This document shows positions 50,301 through 55,500 of a stretch of DNA of 64,000 nt, one piece after another. The notes beneath the pieces were generated by a model, which ran no database searches, was not told the origin of the DNA, and worked only from the letters and a program-made list of their open reading frames with translations. The stretch lies in assembly GCA_030062745.1 (NCBI GenBank), contig CP099844.1:4183481-4247480 (forward strand). Direction: 5' to 3'. The stretch is from Capitulum mitella (Eukaryota > Arthropoda > Thecostraca > Pollicipedomorpha > Pollicipedidae). Within the stretch, counting starts at the first letter, position 1. Every line of letters begins with the position of its first letter. The position numbers and the translations under genes were made by a program.

Positions 50301-50336
50301 GACCTGGAGCGCGAGCGTAGCAAAGACAAGAACTGA
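3303..50336 (+). CDS. Multi-PAN-domain secreted protein, multi-exon gene model (5' end outside window)
   Basis: This entry covers the whole model; the exons are listed separately. Seventeen exons form nine PAN/Apple domains, the first only as its second half, followed by a Cys-rich C-terminal region. Splice phases alternate strictly (phase 1 in/2 out, then phase 2 in/1 out), so every exon pair can be joined in frame. PAN domains bind proteins or carbohydrates in extracellular matrix proteins. In arthropods, multi-PAN proteins such as NompA also carry a ZP domain, but none is seen here and there is no obvious membrane segment before the stop. Seen: motifs, junctions and phases. Known: the PAN fold and its half-domain cysteines. 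Inferred: one continuous transcript. The exon at 34910 may mean that the last two PAN domains belong to a separate or alternatively initiated transcript. Exons 7827-7960 and 45706-45873 each carry one extra base. Confidence 0.75.
3464..3765 (+). repeat. 42-base minisatellite copying the 5' splice site of PAN exon 1
   Basis: The unit spans GGCACCTC-CCAATGGAGAGCAGAGGTA plus a tail and is 42 bases long where intact. The first copy holds the real exon end and donor. Later copies keep GAG|GTACCG-like donors at roughly 42-base steps and mostly stay in the exon frame, encoding a 14-residue S-G-T-S-P-x-E-x-R-x-x-D repeat. The rest of the intron to 4320 is unremarkable. Confidence 0.85.
4380..4464 (+). 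repeat. Tandem copies of the 3' splice site before PAN 2
   Basis: A CTGCGCC(g/a)(c/t)CAG segment followed by (a/g)(c/t)TGTTT occurs at AG positions 4392 and 4426 and at the real acceptor at 4464, with a partial copy at 4443. The copies are 34-38 bases apart and include the first bases of the exon (TGTTTCCGCC-like). Confidence 0.75.
4465..4600 (+). CDS. PAN domain 2, first-half exon
   Basis: The acceptor is CGCCATCAG at 4464, phase 1 in. It has 44 codons starting CFRRVITGRQL, with the PAN pair CQQSC, then FCTAFSYK. The donor AA|GTACGA at 4601 is phase 2 out. It joins in frame to the exon at 5014 (AA + G gives Lys). This CF/YR...C-x3-C...F-S-Y pattern recurs in every first-half exon of the gene. 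Confidence 0.9.
4601..5013. other. Intron between PAN 2 halves
   Basis: A 413-base intron. It contains a perfect-looking 28-base tandem pair (about 4777-4832, TACGGCTATATGCCGCTAAC core) of unknown function. Nothing else is recognised. Confidence 0.8.
5014..5180 (+). CDS. PAN domain 2, second-half exon
   Basis: The acceptor is GCGTTCAG at 5013. Phase 2 in, 55 full codons, phase 1 out at GACG|GTGAGG (5181). Motifs are INCELSGESGW and FDTYERERTSAC, the classic second-half PAN cysteine and D-T-Y-x-R pattern, followed by a Gly/Pro linker (SGPETGVPGRDG). The donor and its flanks are the founder unit of the 24-base array that fills the next intron. Confidence 0.92.
5172..6340 (+). repeat. 24-base minisatellite copying the 5' splice site of PAN exon 2
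   Basis: The unit is GACGGTGAGAGTAAACTCAG plus 4 bases. The real donor is inside the first unit. Early units (to about 5345) are regular and keep the exon frame open as an 8-residue repeat (D-G-E-S-K-L-R-x). Further on the copies decay but GACGGTGAG- and AAACTCAG-like words recur through about 6310, so nearly the whole intron descends from the junction. Confidence 0.85.
6371..6466 (+). repeat. Copies of the 3' splice site before PAN 3
   Basis: GACCTG(C/T)CCTCAG|G, or close forms, with a GTTGCTG/GTTACCGG follow-on occurs with AG ending at 6380 and 6411 and at the real acceptor at 6466. The upstream two are near-copies of acceptor plus exon start. Confidence 0.7.
6467..6602 (+). CDS. PAN domain 3, first-half exon with GC donor
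   Basis: The acceptor is CTGCCTCAG at 6466, phase 1 in, 44 codons. It begins CYRLMERGRAID and contains CEDAC and FRCQAFSYR. By analogy with all sister exons the phase 2 exit falls at TACAG|GCAGGT, a GC rather than GT donor. The nearest GT (6607) would shift the phase and break the pattern. It joins in frame to 7374 (AG + G gives Arg). Confidence 0.85.
6603..7373. other. Intron between PAN 3 halves, half minisatellite
   Basis: A putative GC-AG intron of 771 bases. The first 440 bases have nothing recognisable. The last 310 bases are the 35-base array listed separately. Confidence 0.75.
7060..7373 (+). repeat. 35-base minisatellite ending in the 3' splice site of PAN 3
   Basis: The unit is GCCGTTGGTGACGCGTGCCT plus 15 bases (GTCCGTGTGGCTTGT-like), with about eight copies. 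The last copy is modified into the acceptor: GACGCGTGC-TGGGCGCTGGTAG|G aligns with the unit. The acceptor has a poor pyrimidine tract, which fits an origin inside a repeat unit. Confidence 0.85.
7374..7552 (+). CDS. PAN domain 3, second-half exon with Ser-Gly tail
   Basis: The acceptor is GCTGGTAG at 7373, phase 2 in, 59 codons. RNCQLSGRRGRL and FSTYQRGYGREC are the PAN second-half motifs. The linker is an almost pure (Ser-Gly)n stretch from a GGCTC(C/A) hexamer run (about 7492-7541), then GSTV and the donor TTC|GTGAGT, phase 1 out. Length variation of the hexamer run would be tolerated in frame. Confidence 0.9.
7827..7960 (+). CDS. PAN domain 4, first-half exon, one-base frameshift
   Basis: The acceptor is TTTTCTGCAG at 7826, phase 1 in. 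CFRLNAPDTRLRV and TTTVQNCA are in frame. The remaining motif (EECKITTDCRSFSYR) is read in the next frame because of one extra base at about 7914-7916, which otherwise makes a TGA. The donor AG|GTGAGG at 7961 gives phase 2 once the extra base is discounted. It may be a sequencing indel or a real lesion. Confidence 0.8.
7961..8100 (+). repeat. Copies of exon end plus 5' splice site after PAN 4 first half
   Basis: The block GAGGAGTGC...TCAGCTACAG|GT is repeated. A second good copy ends at 8004 with CTACAG|GTGAGT, a stronger donor than the presumed real one. Two decayed copies follow (CACGTAAGG at about 8046 and CAGATAAG at about 8089). The period is about 44 bases. Confidence 0.8.
8341..8507 (+). 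CDS. PAN domain 4, second-half exon
   Basis: The acceptor is TCTGCCGCAG at 8340, phase 2 in, 55 codons. LNCEMSRLAVRG and RYDTYSREYGAACQ are the conserved second-half motifs. The linker is Gly/Pro/Ser-rich (TGGGGPTSPAQN). The donor AACG|GTACGG at 8508 is phase 1 out. Length and phases match the exon at 5014 exactly (167 bases). Confidence 0.92.
9067..9097. repeat. 14-base perfect inverted repeat, 3-base loop
   Basis: AACGTTCGCAGGAA and its exact reverse complement are separated by TGT. A partial further copy of the right arm (GAATGTTTCCTGCGAA) follows directly. The function is unknown. Confidence 0.9.
9255..9660. repeat. 47-base minisatellite
   Basis: The unit is GGGCAGTGGTCAGGTCAGCT plus GAtGCAGCGGTCCAGACACC plus ACTGACC. 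Units start at 9314, 9361 and 9408 and continue at 47-base spacing, about eight copies in all. The array is not next to a recognised exon. Confidence 0.9.
9997..10029 (+). promoter_or_regulatory. Possible internal promoter: CArG-like box and TATA box
   Basis: CCTTATAAGG (9997-10006) fits CC(A/T)6GG exactly, and TATAAATA (10022-10029) follows after 15 bases, directly downstream of a GC-rich stretch. A start site near 10055 would lie inside the intron and upstream of the PAN 5 exons. No downstream first exon is proven. Confidence 0.3.
11153..11291 (+). CDS. PAN domain 5, first-half exon
   Basis: The acceptor is CGCGGCAG at 11152, phase 1 in, 45 codons. It contains GCYRLVSREQRLQ, then CERIC and MGCRSFSFT. 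The donor AC|GTGAGT at 11292 is phase 2 out, a consensus donor. It is one codon longer at its start than its sister exons. Confidence 0.92.
11269..11480 (+). repeat. Tandem duplication of PAN 5 exon end, donor and intron start
   Basis: About 109 bases are repeated. GGGCTGCAGGTCGTTCAGCT...GTGAGTGTGCTA at 11269 recurs as GGGCCGCAGATCCTTCAGGT...GTGAGTGTGCTA at about 11378, including the downstream ACTGGAATGC-TGGTTTTA and CCACAAGG segments. The second copy keeps an intact donor (CAC|GTGAGT). Confidence 0.85.
11540..11720 (+). repeat. Three tandem copies of 3' splice site plus start of PAN 5 second half
   Basis: CAGGAGCC(G/A)GCAGGTGCGC followed by AGTAACTGCGCTCTG occurs at about 11561, 11628 and 11690. 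The third is the real exon start. The upstream two continue into CCTGAGAATAACCCGCCGTG, which creates TGA stops, so they are pseudo-exon starts. The period is 62-67 bases. Confidence 0.9.
11690..11835 (+). CDS. PAN domain 5, second-half exon
   Basis: The acceptor is GTGCCATCCAG at 11689, phase 2 in, 48 codons. RSNCALSREDAYISRL and ADTYQRDFSRACQF are the conserved motifs. The linker is short (GTGEEHNTDG). The donor GACG|GTACTG at 11836 is phase 1 out. Confidence 0.9.
11836..12364. other. Intron between PAN 5 and PAN 6
   Basis: A 529-base intron with a good pyrimidine-rich end (CTCCTCCTCCTGCCGACAG). No repeats or other features are recognised. Confidence 0.8.
12365..12494 (+). CDS. PAN domain 6, first-half exon
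   Basis: The acceptor is CTGCCGACAG at 12364, phase 1 in, 42 codons. It starts ECFRHISRDMRLP and contains CQQECKRSGCNTLSYK. The donor AA|GTGAGC at 12495 is phase 2 out. Confidence 0.92.
12629..12666. repeat. 17-base perfect hairpin in intron
   Basis: TAAAACGGTTCACTCGT (12629-12645) is followed by a 4-base loop (CTAC) and its exact reverse complement (12650-12666). It lies in the PAN 6 intron 134 bases after the donor. It could be a foldback transposon remnant or a structured intronic RNA. Confidence 0.9.
12795..13110 (+). repeat. 45-base array of seven 3' splice sites before PAN 6 second half
   Basis: CGTCTGTTGCAGACTG-type acceptors end at 12816, 12861, 12924, 12968, 13013, 13057 and 13104 (the last is real). 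Spacings are 45, 63, 44, 45, 44 and 47. Each copy also carries a degenerate exon start (ACTG-CTT-TTACGGGC... AACTGC), so the unit is acceptor plus about 30 exonic bases. Confidence 0.9.
13105..13256 (+). CDS. PAN domain 6, second-half exon
   Basis: The acceptor is GTCTGTTGCAG at 13104, phase 2 in, 50 codons. EMNCRLSRDLLTSRD and EHDTYIRQDSPRCG are the PAN motifs. The linker is collagen-like (SPGLPGPSGVG). The donor GTCG|GTGAGC at 13257 is phase 1 out. Any of the upstream array acceptors could in principle compete; most would add out-of-frame or stop-containing sequence. Confidence 0.9.
13257..13673. other. Intron between PAN 6 and PAN 7
   Basis: A 417-base GC-rich intron with no recognisable repeat array. 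Nothing else is seen. Confidence 0.8.
13674..13809 (+). CDS. PAN domain 7, first-half exon
   Basis: The acceptor is GTGCCCGCCAG at 13673, phase 1 in, 44 codons. It starts ACYRLVGPNLRHRD, with CEDEC and LRGCTAFSFR. The donor AG|GTGAGC at 13810 is phase 2 out. The next coding exon found is nearly 10 kb away. Confidence 0.92.
13797..14005 (+). repeat. Decayed ladder of 5' splice-site copies after PAN 7 first half
   Basis: Exon-end-like words followed by a donor recur: TTTCAG|GTGAGC (real, 13810), AACGTCAG|GTGACT (13850), GGCTCCAG|GTGAGT (13887), AACTTCAA|GTAAGT (13927), AGCTTCAC|GTGAGC (13957) and AATTTCAG|CTGACC (13997). Spacing is close to 40 bases. Between copies the sequence has largely diverged. 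Confidence 0.75.
16495..17035. repeat. 31-base minisatellite with higher-order structure
   Basis: The unit is GTGGGTCGGCTCTCTGCCGG plus GGACGGTAACC, repeated about 15 times. A longer variant containing CGGCTCAGATCGGTCTCAGT recurs at about 16505, 16675 and 16845, giving a higher-order period of about 170 bases. Confidence 0.85.
20099..20171. repeat. TA/TATG-rich microsatellite
   Basis: TATGTATATATATACATATA-type sequence passes into pure (TA)n. Confidence 0.95.
21171..22388. mobile_element. Putative non-autonomous element with terminal inverted repeats
   Basis: The left end CTTGACCCTATTCCCGG (21171-21187) and the reverse complement of the right end (22372-22388, CTTAACCCTATTCCCGG) match at 16 of 17 bases. 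A second inner inverted pair, GGGGCCGAATYCGCCC-like, lies just inside each end. The 1.2 kb interior has no long reading frame. Similar end sequences occur at about 3050-3135 and 800-845, so it is a family. No target-site duplication was identified and the superfamily is unknown. Confidence 0.65.
23676..23875 (+). CDS. PAN domain 7, second-half exon (long linker)
   Basis: The acceptor is TTCACTGCCGCAG at 23675, phase 2 in, 66 codons. ENCLLSREGGQQMN is the second-half motif. The usual D-T-Y-x-R is replaced by WSVFQLDSTSGQC, so this domain is divergent. The linker is Gly/Pro-rich and collagen-like (GPGPAGPGGGRPGSAT). The donor ACAG|GTCAGT at 23876 is phase 1 out. The next phase-1 acceptor recognised is at 45171. 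Confidence 0.88.
26429..26526. repeat. (TA)n microsatellite
   Basis: About 98 bases of alternating AT with two TATG interruptions. Confidence 0.95.
28118..28580. repeat. 70-base minisatellite, seven copies at exact 70-base spacing
   Basis: CGGTGACCGG occurs at 28151, 28221, 28291, 28361, 28431, 28501 and 28571. Each unit also holds GGCGG|GTGAGTTGTG, a consensus-like 5' splice site, and CACTGCAG, an acceptor-like word. No adjacent exon is recognised. Confidence 0.92.
28770..28930. repeat. 61-62-base tandem repeat, three copies
   Basis: GGATCCGTGCGGTAC(C/T)GTTC starts at about 28778, 28839 and 28901, with GCATCTGACGGGGACTGGGC between copies. Confidence 0.9.
29315..29383. repeat. (TA)n microsatellite
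   Basis: A near-pure alternating AT tract. Confidence 0.95.
34699..34820 (+). promoter_or_regulatory. Candidate promoter / 5' UTR region for the 34.9 kb exon
   Basis: A GC-rich island begins at about 34650 in otherwise AT-rich DNA. CTGTCAGTGG (about 34697) contains the arthropod initiator word TCAGT, and a TATAAC sits at 34817. Either could define a start for the ATG at 34910. This is inference from composition and words only. Confidence 0.3.
34910..35375 (+). CDS. First coding exon with signal peptide, alternative start or second gene
   Basis: The ATG has a favourable context (GACGCCATGACC). The first 26 residues form a signal peptide: basic MTVLSAVRR, then a Leu/Val/Ala core repeated as AVL, then ARA. 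A Lys/Glu-rich stretch (KKEKSTEKETGKEKR) follows, then a Tyr/His-rich region with ASCHMSDSF and HDAHFRPIAG. The donor CAGA|GTAAGT at 35376 is phase 1 out, compatible with the exon at 45172. ASCHMSD resembles FSCHLTD of the exon at 49001, and FRPIAG recurs in the exon at 45706, hinting that it contains a PAN-like second half. Whether it starts a separate two-PAN gene or an alternative transcript of the long gene cannot be decided here. Upstream in-frame sequence is open, so an internal exon is not fully excluded. Confidence 0.65.
41375..42110 (-). mobile_element. Degraded CR1-like non-LTR retrotransposon (reverse transcriptase relic)
   Basis: Read on the minus strand, pieces of a LINE reverse transcriptase appear in order: FASVFTKES (about 42080), then AGPDNILARILNET and KKGDKQDV (about 41930-41770), PVSLTSL-like and GFRTG.PCL words (about 41770-41640), then a jump to the C-terminal SPRAVTLWSRLPENV...AFLAAFKSNL (about 41500-41400). 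The catalytic core between GFRTG and the C-terminus is deleted, and stops and frameshifts are present. These words are hallmarks of CR1/Jockey-type RT. Confidence 0.8.
43819..43930. repeat. 29-base minisatellite, four copies
   Basis: TACAGTGGC(G/A/T)GGC(G/A)G(G/A)(G/A)CCGCTGTCGG(T/C)A units start at 43819, 43848, 43877 and 43906. Confidence 0.9.
44886..45180 (+). repeat. 36-base minisatellite ending in the 3' splice site of PAN 8
   Basis: The unit is GATGCTGGTCTGATCCTGGT plus CGTGATGCTGGGTTAT, about eight copies. The last copy (TGATCCCGATCGTGACGCCCAG|GGTGCTACCGGCTG) aligns with the unit across the acceptor and exon start, so the array and the splice site share an origin. Confidence 0.85.
45172..45301 (+). 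CDS. PAN domain 8, first-half exon
   Basis: The acceptor is GTGACGCCCAG at 45171, phase 1 in, 42 codons. It starts CYRLQRRDQRLENH, with CEESC and RRCVSFNFR. The donor AG|GTCAGT at 45302 is phase 2 out. It can receive either the exon ending at 23875 or that ending at 35375, both in phase 1. Confidence 0.92.
45302..45705 (+). other. Intron inside PAN 8 with copied 3' splice sites
   Basis: A 404-base intron. Its last 100 bases repeat TGGGTCGGCAG|GAG(T/C)G with AG ending at 45630 and 45655, before the real, slightly degraded acceptor AAATCGGCAG at 45705. The copies carry the exon start GAGTGACC(T/C). Confidence 0.8.
45706..45873 (+). CDS. PAN domain 8, second-half exon, one-base frameshift
   Basis: The acceptor is AAATCGGCAG at 45705, phase 2 in. 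VCELTDMDSYAQYAEFRP and DFYEKDASS are read in frame, then one extra T at about 45818 shifts the frame. YCSGWDNNYYDTNNFGYA continues in the next frame. The exon is 168 bases, where 167 would keep phase. The donor GCGT|GTGAGT at 45874 is phase 1 out. It may be an assembly indel. Confidence 0.8.
45874..46326. other. Intron between PAN 8 and PAN 9
   Basis: A 453-base intron. Loosely repeated CAGCAGGACA(C/T)-like words occur at about 45935-45990. Nothing else is recognised. Confidence 0.75.
46327..46465 (+). CDS. PAN domain 9, first-half exon
   Basis: The acceptor is GCGCCCGCAG at 46326, phase 1 in, 45 codons. It starts CSLRVRDNSLLSVS, with CEQAC, then NFRCETFSFG. The donor GG|GTCAGT at 46466 is phase 2 out. 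The usual F/Y-R after the first Cys is S-L-R here. Confidence 0.9.
46466..49000. other. 2.5 kb intron inside PAN 9
   Basis: A CT-rich microsatellite follows the donor (about 46500-46560). Towards the acceptor, GCTGCTGTATCGGTG-type units repeat (about 48780-48985). The middle is AT-rich. An open frame at 47294-47623 has no recognised family and is not called. Confidence 0.7.
48780..48985. repeat. Degenerate GCTGTATCGGTGCTG repeat before PAN 9 second half
   Basis: Short 15-18-base units with the GCTGTATCGG core recur at least eight times. Unlike the other introns, the unit does not clearly include the acceptor. Confidence 0.75.
49001..49159 (+). CDS. PAN domain 9, second-half exon
   Basis: The acceptor is TGTCTGCTCCCAG at 49000, phase 2 in, 52 codons. 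AFSCHLTDLRISE and FEIYDFHGNGREC fill the places of N-C-x-L and D-T-Y-x-R. It ends NDQYDYR. The donor AG|GTGGGC at 49160 leaves phase 2, unlike the phase 1 exit of the other second halves, because a different domain type follows. Confidence 0.88.
49160..49580. other. Intron before the C-terminal Cys-rich exons
   Basis: 421 bases, AT-rich in the middle. Nothing recognised. Confidence 0.75.
49581..49751 (+). CDS. C-terminal Cys-rich exon
   Basis: The acceptor is GCCCCGGCAG at 49580, phase 2 in, 56 codons. Nine cysteines: HLETCSGRACARGPC, then GGYWYCFTDNNEAIWDYCC, then DPDSPCQPD. The aromatic YWYC...WDYCC spacing faintly recalls fibronectin type II or kringle-like modules, but I cannot assign a family. 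The donor GAGAC|GTGCGT at 49752 is phase 2 out. Confidence 0.88.
49752..50104. other. Last intron
   Basis: 353 bases. It ends with GGCGTGACCCGCAG|G. No repeats recognised. Confidence 0.8.
50105..50336 (+). CDS. Last coding exon of the PAN gene
   Basis: The acceptor is GTGACCCGCAG at 50104, phase 2 in, 76 codons and TGA at 50334. It completes the Cys-rich module (CHVTQRRGLYRNAG, AWRPCSYRQN) and then runs into a hydrophilic tail with TRNSTD, a possible N-glycosylation site, and an acidic/basic end (ETIDLERERSKDKN). No membrane segment or GPI-like tail is seen, consistent with secretion. Confidence 0.9.
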
Positions 50337-53110
50337 TCCAGTCCGGGGCCTGCCCGGCTGTAGCGGCATTACGTGCACAGTACATAGACTGAGAGACGGC
50401 GCGCCCGGGCAGGCGACGCGACGCAGCCATGTCCGTGCTGCCATCTGGCGGACTTTTATGTAAGCTCCGTTTGACTGGTCGTGCGCTCTCGCTTGATTTC
50501 CTAGTTCTGTTGCCGTATTGGTAAACAAGATAAGCCAAAGCAGACTATGCGGTAAAATTACGAAGTTTTTATTGGTGGTGGCAGTGTGCACCTAAGTGTT
50601 TGTAAATAGTGTATTGAGGCACACTCTGAGTGAGGGCCTTGACGCGAAAGAATGGCGGTTAATCTCGTGCACTGCCGAAGAGATAATCGTGATTCCAGTC
50701 AGATATCTCTTGTTCCATATACACTATAGCGCTAGCTCTGCGTAAACCGTGTGTAGGGTTCCAGAAAGTCCGTGAAATAGCCCAACGAATTTTCAGAGAT
50801 GTTTCTGTTCCGCAAAAGAGGTGCAGCGCTTTTCGTAGCTGCATGAACATTGAAACCTTACCGCAGAACAGACAGGCGATCTGTCTCAATACAGCCAATC
50901 ATGATTCTTCTACAAAGGCCTCTGGAGACGTCATAGACCATGACTGGAAACGCGTCGTCTTGCGAAAGAGGAACGGTGCGTAAACGAGAAGGGACAGGCG
51001 TGCGCTAAAATTTGCTAACGTATCCCTTCATTTACGTCCGACCAAAAGGTACATGATTCTCAGGATACGCCCATTTGAACTATGGCGTAGCAGGAAAGAT
51101 TCCGATGTAGGAACATCTGCTCTGCATTTCTGATCATCTTTCTGTGTCGCGCCGGATACGACCACGAAATAAATCCCAAACACTGGACAGTCGGTCAGTC
51201 CCCCGGTCGTCCGAGAACGGCTGACGCCTATCAGCCATCCCGAGACCGCCAGTCGCGAGGCGCGGTGTCCGCAGCTCTATCGCGGGACGTCTGCACGGAG
51301 TGAGGACACCGTTGTCGATAACAGGCCGCTGGGACGCCGACGTCGTTGGCGGCGTCTGAGCGCTCGGCCAGGGGTGACTGCGTTTTGTGTTCTGTGCTCC
51401 CTGTGTTCTGTCTGCCGGTGTTCAGTGTTCTCTGCGTTCCGTCGTCCGCCTCCGGGTGCATCCTACCGGAGAGTGCCCAGAACACACGGCTGCGCCGAGC
51501 CCAGGCCCCTGATAAACACTCACAGCGGGCACGGCTGTCCGAAGCCCGGATCAACACGCGCCGCACGTCACAGCGAGCTGAGCTCTGAGCTCATCGTCGT
51601 TCCTCTATTCGTTGAAGGGAAAACCGGTCTTTTCTCCGAATGGGGCTCGTTGCGCTTCTGCGGTGGCACTTGGCTGCGGTCGCCTCTGTCCGTTCGAGGT
51701 ATGCGATAAGGTCGGGCCTCAAGATGAACCCCAGCGCCGCGCGGCGACCAGCCGCTGCAGTCCGATGGGCCGGCCCTGATGGCACCGCCCGGCCGGTGAA
51801 AGTGCACTCTCACGGTGACCAGCCGCGTCGCAGTCGAGACGACCCCAGATCTGCGATGGCGGACTCAGGCCTTCATGCGGAGAAACAAACACCGGGTTAT
51901 CGAAGACCGTCACGCTCAGAACGGGTGAACATGCAGGGCATTGAAGTGAGACGGGCGGAAGCATCCCCGACAGAATTATTAGGAGTTCTTAGGCGCCAAA
52001 TATTGTCATAAATAACACGGTTTCCTGGAGGTGCCCGATTGTACGAGTATTTCATCACGGGGACGGACAATAACATGTTGCGAAGTCCTTTGATATTGTG
52101 AGCGCCATTTCTAAAAGGGAGGAAGCCGCTCCGTACCTCTCTTCTGTTCCCTATTCCACAGCCCTTGTGGCTTACCTTCTACCAATGAGTCACCCACCGG
52201 TCGAATGCGGTCTGTGGCTGTTCGAAAAATGAGGTGATTTTTTTTCTTTCACGTGGAAATACACCATATAAAATTGGAAAGCTCATTCCAATCCTTCACC
52301 TCTGCATATGCATCAGATCAATATGCATATGCATATTGATCTACATCTATACGCCTTGCCGCCTTGGCTTGTATTGAAGAGTGGGTCGCGTTATAAGGTA
52401 ATTTTCCTGCAAACCAGATTAAGAAAATCTTCAGCAAAACGACCGCTTTGAAAAAAAAACATGAAAAACCCATGACTGCACCAGCCCTAGGTCGTTCGGC
52501 CTGCCCGCAGGGACGGCGGATTGCATTTTCGGCTGGGGGGGGGCAAGCTCTGTCGGATCAACAACCGACCTCATTTGCGTTACCTGCTTTCCCCATCCCG
52601 AAAAAATAACTGAATTTCGTTCTTTTTACTATCGCCCAGTTTTTATTTCAATAAGCAAACCTTTTTCCCAGGTTTTGGCGCTAGCGCACAGTTGTGTTCT
52701 CCAAAATGCATGGATTTTTCTATTCAGGTCTGTACCAGTTGCCATTTTTCAGGTCTTTGCCATTGGGCATCCATCTACATAATGGCGAATGATGCAAACT
52801 TCTGCTTGTTATTATGTTTGCATTTACATCACGAATTCCAATCATCATAAATACATTTTTAAACGGTTGAAAGGCAGTTTCCTTCCATAACATTCAATTA
52901 TAACTCGACGCTTAGTAACAAAGCTCTTACAGACTATCACACGAGAACGAAATCATTATCTCAAGCACTTGCCAAAGCAGCTTTGCCTGTCCCCCACACA
53001 CGCATAATTGTAACAATGCCAGCACAAATCTCTGACATAATGGACCAGGGGCGTAGCCAGGATTCCGCCCAGGGGGAAGGAAAACTGTATCAAGGGGACC
53101 CTCGAAACTC
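50337..53110. other. 3' UTR and intergenic DNA
   Basis: The 3' UTR of the PAN gene begins here. A canonical AATAAA at 51168-51173 could end it, giving about 0.85 kb. A GC-rich stretch (51190-51960) carries several overlapping open frames without recognised homology. The remainder is AT-rich with nothing supported. Confidence 0.5.
51168..51173 (+). terminator. Candidate polyadenylation signal AATAAA
   Basis: An AATAAA hexamer found downstream of the stop at 50336. Use is unproven. Confidence 0.3.
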
Positions 53111-53119
53111 ATGGGAGCC

Positions 53120-55500
53120 CTCGCGTAGGGCGGATCCAGGGTTTCGCTAAGGCGGGGAAGGGGTGGAGGCAAATGGTCAGCGCGGGACCCCCATTGTTGC
53201 CCTTCAGATATGGAAAATGATATAATTTTGCTTTTGCGATATAAAATTGACCGAAAAAATTCAAACGTGTCACCTTGTTTGAGACAATTCTGCGTTTTGT
53301 TTCCGAACAAGGTGCCCGAAATATGATAAAAACGGCGAGATTTTAGGCGGTTCCGTCCCCCCCCCTTCATTTGAAATGTCGTGTCTGTATCTGGTCCAGG
53401 TCCCGTCTGTCCGCCCCCAATCCCGTAGCTTCTGGAATTTTTTAGTTAAGGTTAGTTTAGTTTAGTTTAGTTTAGCTTAGGTCAGCTTAGTTTAGGTTCC
53501 CTCTTGCAGTTATAGGGGCACTTTTGGTGGTCTCGGGCCGTCTGCCGTGTCAGGATCCTCTAGTGGTCTCAGGTTCCTTTTACAGTTTCACGTGTCCCGC
53601 GGGACGTCTCAGGCGCTCCTTTGGCAGTTTCAGGAGCACCTCGGACAGTCTCAGGGACCCATCTGGCAGTTTCAGGGACGCTTAAACCATCTCGGATTCC
53701 TTCCTGTCGTCCCTGGGACGTTTTTGCCGTCCAAGGAGCCCCTCAGGCACTAAAAAAGGCCCTGTGTAATTCTCTCTGCTGTGACAGGGGCGCTTCTTAC
53801 AATCGTCTAAGTCCTTTGGCCGTTTCACGAGCAGTCTGGACGTCTCAAGGTCTAGTAGTTTCAGGAGCCCCTTTGGTCGTCTCAGGGGCCCCTATTGCTA
53901 AAGACTTCTAGTTAGCAGTCTCAAAGATCCCTCTCTAGCAGTATCAGTGGAACCCCTGCGGTCCTGGCTACCCTCTTGTCGTCTCTGGGAAACATTTTTG
54001 CCATCTCAGGGATCCTCTGGCAGTTACAAAAGACCTTTTGGCAATTTCAGGGCCCCTGTGCAGAGCCTAGACCCTCTGAACGTCCCCAGTGGTCCCCATG
54101 GCTGTATCAGGGGTCTTCCTCTGTTACATGAGGTGCATCTGGCAGTCTTTTAGGGTCCCTCTAGCCGCAACAACTCTAGCCGTTTTGTTGGCACTTCATG
54201 GGCCTCACTGGCAGTCTCAGGGGGATCTTGCCCGTGCCAGGAGCCCGCTTATTACATTCGGGGTGGTATATTCCTCTGGTCGCCCAGCGCCCCGTCAAGT
54301 CCAAATACCGTCTCAGAGGCACTCTTATTGACATTGTCTCGCAGGGGTCCTGCGGCCTTTTTGGAGGTCTCAGGAGTCATCTGCGGTGTACAAGCCCATC
54401 TTGCCGTCCCAGAAACCACCTGACAGCATCAAAACCCCCAAGGTTTCAAAAAGGCCAATGTAGCCCATTTGTGGCTTCTCTCGGAACTGAGTAGGTTACC
54501 GACGAATCCCCTTTCAGGTGGCCGCTCTGGCTGACCAGGGTCTCCTTATGCCGTGCCAGGCACCATCTAAGGTTCATTCCGTCTCAGGTGCCTCTCTGGC
54601 AATGTTAGCGGTCTCATGGACCCTTGCTATGTTGGGGTCCCTTGCGGTTCCAGGGGCCCTCGAAGAGCTCCAAGGACCCTTCTTTCTATCTTAGGGGCCA
54701 TCTTACCATGTCAGGGTCTCATTAACCCTCCCGGAGGCCCTCTGACTACATCAAGAACCTTCAGCTTTTTACTCACAGGGGCCCCCTAGGGACTCAGTCC
54801 TCATCTTCGCCGTCTCAGGGGCCCTATGAGCCATTCAGCTGTCTCAGGGACACCCTGCCGTGTTGGGGTCCTGTTGTGGTCTCAGGAGCCCTCTGGGAGC
54901 TTCAGGGGCCCTCTATGCGCCTCAGAGGTCATCTAGCCCTCCAGGGGGCCTCTCTGACTGCATCAAGGGCCCGTCAGGTTCTTATAGACCCCGTGAAGCT
55001 CATTCGGGCCCCTTTTAAATCTGACAGGGACCCCTTCTCAGTCCTAAGGGGGAGGGGCGGTCACCCCAATTGCTTCCCCTTTGGATCCGCGCCTGGCCCT
55101 CGGCATCAGTGGGGTCCCATGTAGCTAAAATTACTGTCAGTTTGTAAAGGGGCTCCGCTGAAGTGTATAGGGGGTCCACGCTCGCCTGTAAAGACGTTCC
55201 TGGCGACCTGGCGGTGCCTGTTACAGGTCGGCAGGGACATCTTTACAGGTAAGCAGGGGCTCCTGAATGATCGTTTAGGGGCACCTGTTGGTCAGGGGGG
55301 TCAATGGCTGTCTGTAGAGGGCACCCTATCTGTCTGTAAAGGGCCCCTGTCGACCTCTGGAGGCACGGACAGGACCCTTTTTCCAGACCGAAAGGAGATT
55401 CCTTCAGAGGCTGGCAGGGGTCCTTTATGGGTCTATATGAGGCCCTCCTCAAACAAGCAGTGAATTCCCCTACAAGCTAGCAGGGGCCCCTAAACGCTCA
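53120..55500 (+). mobile_element. Repeat element, left copy (plus orientation) with internal CAGTCTCAGGGGCCC array
   Basis: It begins with GGCGGATCCAGGGTTTCGC and continues through a segment with CTGCGTTTTGTTTCCG and GATTTTAGGCGGTTCCGTCC. A long field of loosely repeated, roughly 30-base CTGGCAGTYTCAGGGGCCCC units follows. A GTTTA-type run lies at 53450-53500. The same segments occur in reverse order and strand at 58.05-59.5 kb. No coding frame is recognised. Confidence 0.7.

Noticed and set aside
53450-53500. GTTTA-type run considered as telomere-like repeat
   Set aside because: It does not match the TTAGG telomere unit of arthropods and is short and internal to a repeat element.
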